DNA of 64,000 nt. Origin: Streptomyces sp. NBC_00285. Its GTDB lineage: Bacteria; Actinomycetota; Actinomycetes; Streptomycetales; Streptomycetaceae. Positions within the stretch are counted from its first letter, which is position 1. Each line of letters opens with the position of its first letter. The DNA lies in the NCBI RefSeq assembly GCF_036174265.1, contig NZ_CP108055.1, forward strand, positions 9,796,001-9,860,000, in the 5' to 3' direction. Made by a program: the position numbers and the translations under genes. Shown here one piece after another: positions 41,447 through 49,628 of this stretch. Below the pieces are notes generated by a model. It saw nothing but the letters and a program-made list of their open reading frames with translations, was not told the origin of the DNA and did no database searches.

Positions 41447-41932
41447 TTACCTGGACTGGCGTGCTCGACGGGCGGCGCGCGGGGCCTCGACAGGGCTCGC
41501 CAGGCCGTCGTCGACCAGGCGCTTCAGCGCCCGCAGCAGGACTTCCTTGTCCCTGCCGGGCAGCGTGGCCAGGGCATCGCGATGTACGCGGTCGACGATC
41601 GCCTGACTCTGCTCGGCGATGCGGGCTCCCTCGTCGGTGACGGCGATGATCCGGGCCCGCCGGTCCGTACTGGAAGGGCGGCGCTCTGCCAGGCCGGCCT
41701 TCTCCAGGGCGTCCACCGTCACCACCATCGTGGTCTTGTCCATGTCGCCGATCTCCGCGAGCTGGATCTGGGTGCGCTCCTCCTCCAGGGCGTGGACGAG
41801 CACGCAGTGCATCCGGGCGGTCAGGCCAATCTCGGCGAGGGCGGCGGACATCTTGCTCCGCAGGACGTGACTGGTGTGGTCGAGGAGGAATGACAGGTCC
41901 GGTTCGGTGCGCGCGGGCGTCATGGCGGTCAT
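41447..41932 (-). CDS. MarR-family regulator
   Basis: The 161-residue protein shows the MarR winged helix: LTARMHCVLVHALEEERTQI, then LAEIGDMDKTTMVVTVDALE and KAGLAERRPSSTDRRARIIA, where the wing carries the DRR motif. The flanking helices form the dimer. It is immediately upstream of a DHA2 drug exporter on the same strand, the classic arrangement for a ligand-relieved repressor. A perfect inverted repeat overlaps a -10 box just upstream of its own start, which supports autoregulation. A second in-frame ATG lies three codons downstream. Confidence 0.9.
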   Translation of the reverse strand: MTAMTPARTEPDLSFLLDHTSHVLRSKMSAALAEIGLTARMHCVLVHALEEERTQIQLAEIGDMDKTTMVVTVDALEKAGLAERRPSSTDRRARIIAVTDEGARIAEQSQAIVDRVHRDALATLPGRDKEVLLRALKRLVDDGLASPVEAPRAARRARQSR

Positions 41933-41955
41933 ACCTGCCAGCCTAGAGGAATTCG

Positions 41956-41972
41956 ATCCGAAACGGATTATC
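41956..41972 (-). promoter_or_regulatory. MarR operator candidate overlapping a -10 box
   Basis: ATCCG/CGGAT (41956-41968) is a perfect 5+3+5 inverted repeat. The minus strand reads GATAAT (41972-41967), a 5-of-6 match to a -10 box, so the palindrome directly overlaps the promoter of the marR gene, 23 nt upstream of its ATG. Confidence 0.5.
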
Positions 41973-42159
41973 CAGAAAAGAACTGAACGGAACCTGGGCA
42001 GGCGAAACGCCCCGGTCGGCGGGCGTTGTCACGTTGGTGAGTGTGGCGGGGTATCCGAGGTCGAGGCGCCGGCGTCAGAGCGCGGGCTCGGTTCGGCTGT
42101 CCACCCGCGGCCCCGCTTCTTCCTCCGGTGGCCGCGCCCGTCGGACGACGGGCGAGAGG

Positions 42160-42966
42160 TCACACCTGGTGGTGCGCTGTGTAGACGGTCGCGGTCATCG
42201 GCGCCGTGACAGCTCCGGTGCCGAGGAGGGCGGTCATCTTCTGCGTGACGGAGGCCCGGATGGTCCCTGCGTCTTGACGGGCCTCCATGGCGGCGCTCAC
42301 CGGCGTGCCGGTGAGGAACCCGGTGGCGACGGAGGACGCCGACTCCGCGACGCCGTCCAGCGTGATCTCCACGGTGGTGGCCAGGGCCAGTCCCGCAATC
42401 GCCAGGTCCGCGGCGACCACAGCCGGATCGGTGTATCCGTGGGGCACGTCCTTGAGGAACGAGGGCGCTCCCTCGGGCATGGACTGCTCCAGGGCCTCCT
42501 GGAAGGCGGCCCCGAACCCGTGCGAGGCCAGCGGGCCCCAACTGTTGAACAGGAATCGGCCCTGCGGGGCAAGGACCCTGCCCACCTCGCTGTAGGCGGC
42601 AGCTCTGTCGGGGAAGAACATCACGCCGAACTGGCACAGAACCAGGTCGAAACTGCCGTCCTCGAAGGGCAGCTCTTGGGCGTCCGCCTGTCGCCAGTCG
42701 GCGCGGGACTCCCGCGCCGATCCGGCGGTGACCATCGCCTCGTTGAGGTCGGTCGCCACCACCGAGGCCGTGGGCACCGCGGTGAGCAGCGCCGAGGTCA
42801 ACGCCCCGGTTCCGGCGGCGAGCTCCAGCACCGTGAGCGGCTGCAGAGCCGCCGCCCGGGCGGCCAGGTCAGCGGCGAAGGGACGGAAGAAGACCGGCAC
42901 CAGGTGGCGCTCGTAGGCCTCGGGCATGGACCGGGTCCACCGCCGGTTCGCATCGTCAGTGCTCAC
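42160..42966 (-). CDS. Class I SAM-dependent methyltransferase
   Basis: The GTG at 42966 opens VSTDDANRRWTRSMPEAYER; the longer frame to 43299 is a shadow. The 268 residues hold SAM-binding motif I (VLELAAGTGALTSALLTAVP), the acidic end of strand beta2 (VVATDLNEAM), motif II (ADAQELPFEDGSFDLVLCQF) and motif III (VGRVLAPQGRFLFNSWG). This is the UbiE/Methyltransf_11 pattern. The acceptor is unknown. Upstream it is divergent from the sigma factor gene, 267 nt away. Confidence 0.88.
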   Translation of the reverse strand: MSTDDANRRWTRSMPEAYERHLVPVFFRPFAADLAARAAALQPLTVLELAAGTGALTSALLTAVPTASVVATDLNEAMVTAGSARESRADWRQADAQELPFEDGSFDLVLCQFGVMFFPDRAAAYSEVGRVLAPQGRFLFNSWGPLASHGFGAAFQEALEQSMPEGAPSFLKDVPHGYTDPAVVAADLAIAGLALATTVEITLDGVAESASSVATGFLTGTPVSAAMEARQDAGTIRASVTQKMTALLGTGAVTAPMTATVYTAHHQV

Positions 42967-43233
42967 TCGACAGACACTAGCCCCGTGAGGGATCCAGGGC
43001 GACCGGCACGGCGCCGCGGCACCGGAGGCCGTGCCGAAGCGGTCGTACCCGCAGCACGCACCGCAGGGCGTGCCGCCACCGTCGATGCGCCTCGACGCCT
43101 CCTGCATGATCGGAGTCGTACCGGACGTCTTCAGTCCCGGAGCGCGGTGGCATCGCAAGGGAAGAATTCTGATCGGCAGGGCAGTCGAACCCCGTTCCGT
43201 ACCCGTCTTAACTGGGGAACGAGGGAGGGCATA

Positions 43234-43782
43234 TTGAACGCCGACGAGGAACGCCAGTTCCGCGAGTTCGTGGCGGCGCGGTCGAGATCGCTGCTGCACA
43301 CGGCATACCTGCTGACCGGGGACTGGGAACAGGGCCGGGATTTGCTCCAGACCGCGCTTGCGTCAACTGCTCGGCGTTGGTCGAAGCTGCGGGACCGGGA
43401 GCAACCGGAGATCTATGTGCGCCGGGCGCTCTACCACGCCCAGGTGGACCGCTTCCGGCTCCTCAGCTGGGGGCGGGAGACCGTCACGGACATGCTGCCG
43501 GACCGGCCGTCCGGGCACGGCGCGGACTGGGCTGACGACGTGGTCCAGCGGCAGGACATCATGGCCGCGCTGCGGCGGTTGCCCAAGCGTCAGCGTGCGG
43601 TGATCGTGCTGCGTTACTTCGAGGACCGGCCGGACGGCGAGATCGCCACGATTCTGGGTGTCGCCCAGGGCACGGTCCGCAGCCAGACCCACAAGGCCCT
43701 TGCCTCGCTCCGCGCCACTCTGGCCGAGGCGGGGCAGGCAGCCTCTTCCTCCGCTGCCTCCGGAAGGGGCGTCATCGCGTGA
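43234..43782 (+). CDS. SigE-type ECF RNA polymerase sigma factor
   Basis: I start at the TTG at 43234 (LNADEERQFREFVAARSRSL) because GAGGGAGGG lies at 43221-43229. The 182-residue product has region 2 (FVAARSRSLLHTAYLLTGDW, then EQGRDLLQTALASTARRWSK) and region 4 (MAALRRLPKRQRAVIVLRYF, then TILGVAQGTVRSQTHKALAS). This matches the actinobacterial SigE/SACE group of ECF sigma factors, which are usually encoded with a membrane protein. Its stop overlaps the start of such a protein by 4 nt, so that partner probably regulates it. Confidence 0.88.
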   Translation: MNADEERQFREFVAARSRSLLHTAYLLTGDWEQGRDLLQTALASTARRWSKLRDREQPEIYVRRALYHAQVDRFRLLSWGRETVTDMLPDRPSGHGADWADDVVQRQDIMAALRRLPKRQRAVIVLRYFEDRPDGEIATILGVAQGTVRSQTHKALASLRATLAEAGQAASSSAASGRGVIA

Positions 43783-44477
43783 ACGACTCGACCGAACACC
43801 TGCTGCACGACACGTTGCTTCACGATGCCCTGCACGCCCATGTCCTGGAGGGCGGCGATGGCGCCGGCGCCCAGCTGGTCGGCCTGGCCGACGGCGCGTT
43901 GCGGGTCGCCCGGCGGCGGCAACGGCTGGCCCGAGCGGGGGTCGGTGTCGCCACCGCCGCCGTGGTCGCCGCCGCCTGGATGGCCGTCGCGGACGGCGCG
44001 ACCTCGAGCGCGCACGGGGTTCGTCCCGCCGCAGGAGGCGACACCGGGAAGGCGGTCCCCATCTCTCTGTTGCCCGTCACCTCGGTCACGGAGCACCCAT
44101 GCACCGGTGCCGGCTACACCGTGCACGCGACCGCCGACCAACCGGCACAGTGCGTACGAGTCGACCGGACGGGCGGCATGACCGACGTCCGCGTCGCCTC
44201 CGCGAAAGCTGAGAAGAACCCCACCGACGGCACCTGGCAGGTCGAGGTGACCTTCAGCCCCGCCGACCGGGCCCGTTTCGCCTCCTTTACCGGCTCCATC
44301 GCGTCGGCCCCGCTCCCGCGCAACGAAGTCGCCATCGTCATCGACGACAAGCTCTGGGGCAACCCATATGTGGCCGCCTCGATCACCGGCGGTCGTCTCG
44401 ACATCCTCGGGGCCCGCTTCGGTGACCTCACCAGCGACACCGCCCACGACCTCGCCCACCGGCTGGATCCGCGGTGA
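43779..44477 (+). CDS. Single-pass membrane protein with SecD-P1-like extracytoplasmic domain, putative anti-sigma partner
   Basis: The GTG at 43779 overlaps the sigma stop. The 232-residue protein has an N-terminal cytosolic helix region (STEHLLHDTLLHDALHAHVL), one membrane segment (AGVGVATAAVVAAAWMAVA) and an outside domain. The segment EVTFSPADRARFASFTGSIA, RNEVAIVIDDKLWGNPYVAA and SITGGRLDILG resembles the SecD P1 head subdomain (pattern: AIVLDGKVxSAPxVxxxITGG). Coupling to an ECF sigma factor suggests anti-sigma function, but no standard zinc or ASD motif is visible. Two cysteines outside could form a disulfide. Confidence 0.75.
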   Translation: MNDSTEHLLHDTLLHDALHAHVLEGGDGAGAQLVGLADGALRVARRRQRLARAGVGVATAAVVAAAWMAVADGATSSAHGVRPAAGGDTGKAVPISLLPVTSVTEHPCTGAGYTVHATADQPAQCVRVDRTGGMTDVRVASAKAEKNPTDGTWQVEVTFSPADRARFASFTGSIASAPLPRNEVAIVIDDKLWGNPYVAASITGGRLDILGARFGDLTSDTAHDLAHRLDPR

Positions 44478-44630
44478 GCAGGCGACCCCTGCTACGGCGT
44501 TGCCAAGCCGGTGAGTAGCCGGGGGAGTTCGTCCTGCGAGCCCGTCCGGGCCTTCGCCGCACAGCTCATCCTGGTTCGCGAACGAGGCAGCGCCGGATGG
44601 CGATCGGGACGTCGTCGTCCGGGATGAGAG

Positions 44631-45461
44631 TCAGGGTTTGCGGGCGAGGGCGGCGGCGATGAGGTGCTCCCAGACCGTGAGTTGCCGTTCACCGCTGCTG
44701 TTCCAGGCGGGGGTGGCGGTCTGGTCGGGGCGCCACAGGGGAGCGGGGACGATGCCGGGGTCGAGGATCTCCAAGCCGTCGAGGAGGGCGGCGATTTCGG
44801 CATCGGTACGCCAGCGGCCACGGCCGAACGTCTGCTGGAGGACCTTCTCGGCCTCCTGCGTCTCCGGGTTGTTGCCGGAGCGGAAGTGGCTGACGAAGAA
44901 GTGGCTTCCGGAGGGCACCCTGTCGCGCCAGTAGCGGACGATGCCGGCCGGGTCCTCGTCGTCGTTGACGTGGTGGAGGATGGCGCTGAAAATGACCGCG
45001 ACGGGTCGTGTGAAGTCGATCAGTTCGAGGGTGTCGGGGTGGGTGTGGACGGCCTCGGGGTTTCGGACATCGACGGCGACGACCCGGGTGCGGTCGTCCT
45101 TCTCCAGCAGCGCCCGTCCGTGGACCAGGACCTGGGGGTCGGTGTCGACGTAGACGACCGTGGCCTCGGGGGCGTGCCGTTGGGCGACCTGGTGGACGTT
45201 GTCGGCGGTCGGCAGGCCGCTGCCCAGGTCGATGAACTGCCGGATGCCGGTGGACTTCACGATCTCCGCGACCGCGCGGGTCAGGGCTGCGCGGTTGGCG
45301 TAGGCGATGGCCACCGAACCGGGCAGGTCGCGTTTGAACACGTCGCCGATCTCGCGGTCCACGGCGTAGTTGTCCTTGCCACCCAGCAGGTAGTCGTAGA
45401 CGCGGGCGATGCTGGGCTTGGCCGGGTCGATCGGGGAGCGTTCGTACGTCATGACGTCCAT
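44631..45461 (-). CDS. DUF574-type SAM-dependent methyltransferase
   Basis: The 276-residue protein (a start at 45452 is also possible) follows the actinobacterial DUF574/Methyltransf_19 pattern: PSIARVYDYLLGGKDNYAVD, RAALTRAVAEIVKSTGIRQF, IDLGSGLPTADNVHQVAQRH, VVYVDTDPQVLVHGRALLEK and AVIFSAILHHVNDDEDPAGI. It ends near WEHLIAAALARKP. These proteins are numerous in Streptomyces and mostly uncharacterised; many are linked to developmental or whiJ-like regulators. None of those regulators is seen here. It is divergent from the ABC ATPase. Confidence 0.88.
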   Translation of the reverse strand: MDVMTYERSPIDPAKPSIARVYDYLLGGKDNYAVDREIGDVFKRDLPGSVAIAYANRAALTRAVAEIVKSTGIRQFIDLGSGLPTADNVHQVAQRHAPEATVVYVDTDPQVLVHGRALLEKDDRTRVVAVDVRNPEAVHTHPDTLELIDFTRPVAVIFSAILHHVNDDEDPAGIVRYWRDRVPSGSHFFVSHFRSGNNPETQEAEKVLQQTFGRGRWRTDAEIAALLDGLEILDPGIVPAPLWRPDQTATPAWNSSGERQLTVWEHLIAAALARKP

Positions 45462-45683
45462 TTTCCCTGCAACGTCGCCTGTTGACCACGATTTTGAGAT
45501 CTGGTGGCCGGCTCACGGGCAGGCGGCTCGGTCTGCCGTCATGCGGTGGGCGGTCCCGGAAGCGGCATTGGCCCGGTGCGCTGCCGCCGACCTGGTGGAA
45601 CCGGCCCCTCGTACGGACTTCCGCATTATCCTGGCGTCGCTTTGACAGCGTTGTCCGCAGACTTCACCTTCTCGGGGGACCAT

Positions 45684-46685
45684 GTGCCAGCTCACGAACA
45701 GCCGACCGGGGGACCGGACTTGGACGAGCTGCGTCGGCGGACCGTGGTCACGGCCCCGCAGCGCGAGGCGGGGATGGTGGTCTGCGAGAACCTGGTGCGG
45801 ATCTACCAGAGCGAGGGCGTCGAAGTACAGGCACTCCAGGGACTGGACCTGACCGTGGCGCAGGGCGAGATGATCGCGGTGATCGGGGCCTCCGGCTCCG
45901 GCAAGTCCACCCTCCTGGGCATACTCTCCGGCCAGGACGTACCCACCGCAGGCGCCGCCGAGGTCGCCGGGCACGACCTGCTGGCGATGAAACGCCGAGA
46001 GCGGCTCGGCTACCGGCGCGGCACCGTGGGCTTCGTCTGGCAGCAGACCTCCCGCAACCTGCTGCCCTACCTCTCGGCGGCCGAGAACGTGATGCTTCCG
46101 ATGACGTACACCGGGATCAAGCGCTCTCGGCGCCGGGCCCGGGCCGAGGAACTGCTCGACCTGCTGTCCGTCGGCCACTGCCGGGATCGCACCCCCGACA
46201 CGCTCTCGGGCGGTGAGCAGCAGCGGGTCGCCATCGCCGTCGCCAACGCCAACGAGCCGCGGGTGCTGTTCGCCGACGAACCCACCGGTGAACTCGACAC
46301 CACCACCAGCGACGAGGTCTTCGCGGCGCTGCGCCGGGCCAACGAGGACCTGGGTGTCACAGTGATCGTGGTCACCCACGACGCGCTGGTGTCCGAGCAG
46401 GTGCAGCGCACCGTACGGATCCGTAACGGCCGCACCTCGACCGAGGTGCTGCGCCGGGTCGCCACCGGCGAGGACGGCGTCCAGGTGCTCACCGCTGAGG
46501 AGTACGCGGTACTGGACGCCAGCGGCCGGCTGCAGCTGCCGGGCGAGTTCACCGAGCGCCTGCACCTGCGCAAGCGGGTGCGGCTGGTGCTGGAGAGCGA
46601 CCACGTCGGTGTGTGGCCCGACGAGGCCGCACGCCGGGCGAGGTCCGACGCACAGGACGCGGCGAACGGCGGCCCGAAGGGCTGA
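45684..46685 (+). CDS. MacB/LolD-type ABC transporter ATPase
   Basis: The GTG at 45684 (VPAHEQPTGGPDLDELRRRT) follows a G-rich site; longer starts are less likely. The 333 residues contain Walker A (GASGSGKST), the Q-loop region (FVWQQTSRNLLPYLSAAENV), the signature (LSGGEQQRVAIA), Walker B with catalytic Glu (RVLFADEPTGELDT) and the switch His (IVVTHD). The C-terminal extension of about 80 residues is unusual. This subfamily powers FtsX-type permeases in mechanotransmission. Two giant FtsX-type permeases lie immediately downstream on the opposite strand. Confidence 0.9.
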   Translation: MPAHEQPTGGPDLDELRRRTVVTAPQREAGMVVCENLVRIYQSEGVEVQALQGLDLTVAQGEMIAVIGASGSGKSTLLGILSGQDVPTAGAAEVAGHDLLAMKRRERLGYRRGTVGFVWQQTSRNLLPYLSAAENVMLPMTYTGIKRSRRRARAEELLDLLSVGHCRDRTPDTLSGGEQQRVAIAVANANEPRVLFADEPTGELDTTTSDEVFAALRRANEDLGVTVIVVTHDALVSEQVQRTVRIRNGRTSTEVLRRVATGEDGVQVLTAEEYAVLDASGRLQLPGEFTERLHLRKRVRLVLESDHVGVWPDEAARRARSDAQDAANGGPKG

Positions 46686-46702
46686 GAGCGCCGAAATGGT
46701 CA

Positions 46703-46744
46703 GCGGTGAGCGGGGCGTCCGGTGGCTGCCCGGGCAGTCACCGC
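46703..46744. terminator. Weak hairpin between convergent ABC genes
   Basis: GCGGTGA (46703-46709) can pair with TCACCGC (46738-46744), with further GC pairs inside. It sits between the ATPase stop and the permease stop and could serve both strands. Confidence 0.35.
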
Positions 46745-46755
46745 GTGCCGAGCCT

Positions 46756-49590
46756 TCACGCGAGACGTAGTACGCCTGCCAGTGCGCGTCGGCGGGCGAG
46801 GAGGGTTTCGGTGACTGTGGCGGCCAGGATCAGCGCGGTCACGCCGGCGACGAGGGCGACGGTGAGCGAGTAGTCGGTGTGCAGCGCAGGCTGGGCCGGG
46901 CCGCCGGTGAACTGCTGCAGGTCCAGTGTCCGTGCCATGAGCCGCGGTTCGAGCAGCCCGAGCAGCGTTCCGCCCACCGCTGAGGCGACCGCCAGCGGCA
47001 GCAGTTGCAGCAGGTGCAGCGCCCCGGCTTCTTTGCCGCCGAGTCCGAGCGTGCGCAGGAACGAGGTGGTGCGGCTGCGCTCGTGGAAGGTGAGGGCCAG
47101 TTCCAGGATGAGCGCGAGCAGGCCTGACAGGGCGGCGAGGATCGAGCTGGTGGTGTAGATCGTGCCGAGTCCCCGCGTCAGACCGTCCGTGCGCAGAGAG
47201 TTCAGCGTCTCGGAGCGGACGCGGATGCGGGCCGTCGGCCCGAGTGTCCTGGCCGCCGCCGACCGCAGGGCTGCGGGTTCGGCGGTGGCGGGCCCGTCGG
47301 CCTTGAGGAGCAGGACGGTGCTTCCCGAGGACTGCCGGGGGATCAGATGCTCGGCTCTGGCGGTGGTGATCAGCATGGGCGTGCCGGCCGCGATCTGCGC
47401 TGTGACCGGCCCGAGGAGGGGGTCGCGCAGTTCCGCGGCGGTGAGGGTGCCGACCGGCTTGAAGATCAGGTCTTTCGGGGGCTGCCCGTTGGGCACGACC
47501 GTGGTGGTGAAGCCGCCGGTGCGCTCGCTCGTCCGCAGGCCGGGCGAGAGGAAGGACGGCAGGGGGTCGTTCGTGCCTGCCCGGGTTTCCGTCGGGGTGG
47601 ACAGCCGGGCCAGCAGGGCGCCGGCCAGTGGCGACTTCGGGGCGACGGCGATCAGCTGCCGGGGATCCACGGTGATCACGGCGACCGGGGAGATCACCGT
47701 GCCGTCGGCCTGTCCTGCCAGTTGGAGGGTGTACTGATGCTGGAGGGCGGTCCGGATTCCGGCGGTGCCGGTCCCCGGTGCGGAGGGTGCGGTCCCGGCC
47801 GTGGTCGCGCTCGCGTCGGCGCCGCTGGTCCAGGCCGCACCCGTGGCCAACCCGTCGTCGATGGTCCGTTGCACCAGGCCGCCGAACACAGCGGTCCCCA
47901 GAGTCAGGACCAGGACGAACAGGGCCAGCCCGGTCGCCGGGGCGTCGTGGGCGGCCCGGGCCGCCCCGATGAAGGCCACGGTTCCCCGGCCGCGCCGGGT
48001 CAGCCGCAGCACCGGGCGCAGCACGAGCGGGTAGACCCGCAGCAGGATGAGTACGACGGTCAGCGCCACCAGCACCGGTACCGCGCCCAGAATCCCGTCG
48101 GGCCCCTGGGTGCGCAGCGCGACCACGCCCGCCGCCGTCGTGACCAGTACCGTCAGCTCCAGGACCACACGGCGGCGGACGGTGATGTTCCGGCGTGAGC
48201 GCCGTAGCCGGCCGGGTCTGCGCGGCTCGCGGACCGCGAGCCAGGTCATCAGTGGCACCGTCAGTGCCACCACCGTGGCGGCGAGGGCGGCGGTCATCGG
48301 TTGCGGTGATCCGGAGGTGCCGGTGGGAGCGAGGGCCCCTCCGGCCGCCCAGCCCAGCAGCGCGGCGATCAGTACCACCGGCCAGGCGACGGCGCAGCGC
48401 AGCAGGACCAGTCTCGCGGTGGAGGCGCCCCGGGCGCGCTGCAAGCGCAGGTGTGTCTGCCTGCGGCGCAACAGCAGCCGGACCGCGACGGTGACGGTGG
48501 CGAGCGCGACCGCGGCCAGGGCGTCGACGGCGAACGTCGCCAGTTCCCTGGCCTGTTGGTCCTGGGCCGTGAAGGCGGCGAGCAGGGGAGTCAGGGAGTC
48601 GGTCACCAGCAGGGACCCGGTGGCCTGGCCGCCGATGTGGCAGCTGATGTCGCTGGTGATCGGGTCGACTCCCTGACACAGGGCGTCGCTGAGGTCCGCG
48701 CTGTAGTGGGACAGTGGCCCGGTCAGAGCACGGGCCCGGTCGAGTGCCGCCCCGGACAGGTCGGCGCGCAGATGCCAGGTCACCCGTGGGCCGCTCACTC
48801 CGGCGCCGGCCAGCAGGTCGGCGGCGTCGAGGCCGACGAGACCGTGGACGGCGAGCATGGTGCCTGCGGAGTGCTCAGCCGGGTAGCGTGCCGGCTGGTC
48901 CAGCGTCTCCCGGCCGGTCCAGAAGCCGTCGGACTCGGTCGTGGCGCGGAAGATGCCGCTCACCTGCAACTGCGCCCGGGGCGGGGCGTTTTGCACCCCG
49001 AGCGTCTTGGCGAACTCAAGGGTCAGCCGGCTGCCGGCTCGGACACCGAGCGCTTGCGCGTTGGCCTGCGACAACCCGATCTGGGGCACGCTGCCCAGCG
49101 GCGTCCGGTCGGCCGGCGCGTGGCCGCTGACGTAGTGCAGGTGGTCCCGCGCCGACGGAAGGTAGCCGGCCGTCAGCTGGGTGCTGGTGTCGGCCGGCCC
49201 CGGCGGCCGAGGTGAGATCAGGGACGCCTGGCCGTAGTCGTAGCTGCCGCCCGTGATGGTCACCTTTTGCGCGGCGGGGCCGCTCAACTGCTCGGTGAGG
49301 GTACGGCCGGCGTTGAGCAGGGTGGCCGTGTCCACGGAGGGCGGCACGGTGTCGAAGACCTCGGGTGTGGTGCTCAGGGCGATCTGGGGCGCTTGGGCCT
49401 GCGCGGCGTCGACACGCTGCCTCAGTGCCCGGTCCTCCTGGCCGCCCGCGAAGGCGGGGACCCAGGCGCAGAGCGCCGCCAGCATCAGGACCACCACCGC
49501 CAGGCAGGCCAGCAGCGGCAGGTCGCCGCGGGTCTCCTTGCGTATCAGGCGCCGTGTCACCGCCGCACCGGAGCCCACGGGCCGTGTCAC
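46756..49590 (-). CDS. FtsX-like ABC permease (second of two)
   Basis: I start at GTG 49590, with an AAGGGGCGGAGG site just upstream; GTG 49560 is an alternative. The long open frame beyond it (to 51798) is a shadow of the neighbouring permease. The 944-residue product has an N-terminal membrane anchor (LPLLACLAVVVLMLAALCAW), a large outside domain, a central set of membrane helices with long loops, and a C-terminal FtsX block of four helices ending ALVAGVTALILAATVTETLL. It carries duplicated outside domains, like other actinobacterial FtsX-type exporters. It is 38 nt downstream of its paralogue. Confidence 0.85.
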   Translation of the reverse strand: MTRPVGSGAAVTRRLIRKETRGDLPLLACLAVVVLMLAALCAWVPAFAGGQEDRALRQRVDAAQAQAPQIALSTTPEVFDTVPPSVDTATLLNAGRTLTEQLSGPAAQKVTITGGSYDYGQASLISPRPPGPADTSTQLTAGYLPSARDHLHYVSGHAPADRTPLGSVPQIGLSQANAQALGVRAGSRLTLEFAKTLGVQNAPPRAQLQVSGIFRATTESDGFWTGRETLDQPARYPAEHSAGTMLAVHGLVGLDAADLLAGAGVSGPRVTWHLRADLSGAALDRARALTGPLSHYSADLSDALCQGVDPITSDISCHIGGQATGSLLVTDSLTPLLAAFTAQDQQARELATFAVDALAAVALATVTVAVRLLLRRRQTHLRLQRARGASTARLVLLRCAVAWPVVLIAALLGWAAGGALAPTGTSGSPQPMTAALAATVVALTVPLMTWLAVREPRRPGRLRRSRRNITVRRRVVLELTVLVTTAAGVVALRTQGPDGILGAVPVLVALTVVLILLRVYPLVLRPVLRLTRRGRGTVAFIGAARAAHDAPATGLALFVLVLTLGTAVFGGLVQRTIDDGLATGAAWTSGADASATTAGTAPSAPGTGTAGIRTALQHQYTLQLAGQADGTVISPVAVITVDPRQLIAVAPKSPLAGALLARLSTPTETRAGTNDPLPSFLSPGLRTSERTGGFTTTVVPNGQPPKDLIFKPVGTLTAAELRDPLLGPVTAQIAAGTPMLITTARAEHLIPRQSSGSTVLLLKADGPATAEPAALRSAAARTLGPTARIRVRSETLNSLRTDGLTRGLGTIYTTSSILAALSGLLALILELALTFHERSRTTSFLRTLGLGGKEAGALHLLQLLPLAVASAVGGTLLGLLEPRLMARTLDLQQFTGGPAQPALHTDYSLTVALVAGVTALILAATVTETLLARRRALAGVLRLA

Positions 49591-49628
49591 CGTCCTCCGC
49601 CCCTTCCGGTCGTTTCCGGCCACCCGGC

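Noticed and set aside
42006..42027. AACGCCC/GGGCGTT hairpin as a terminator
   Set aside because: The stem is only 7 bp and lies more than 130 nt past the methyltransferase stop, so support is too weak.
42967..43299. Upstream extension of the methyltransferase at 42160
   Set aside because: It overlaps the sigma gene start and has no methyltransferase-like sequence; GTG 42966 fits better.
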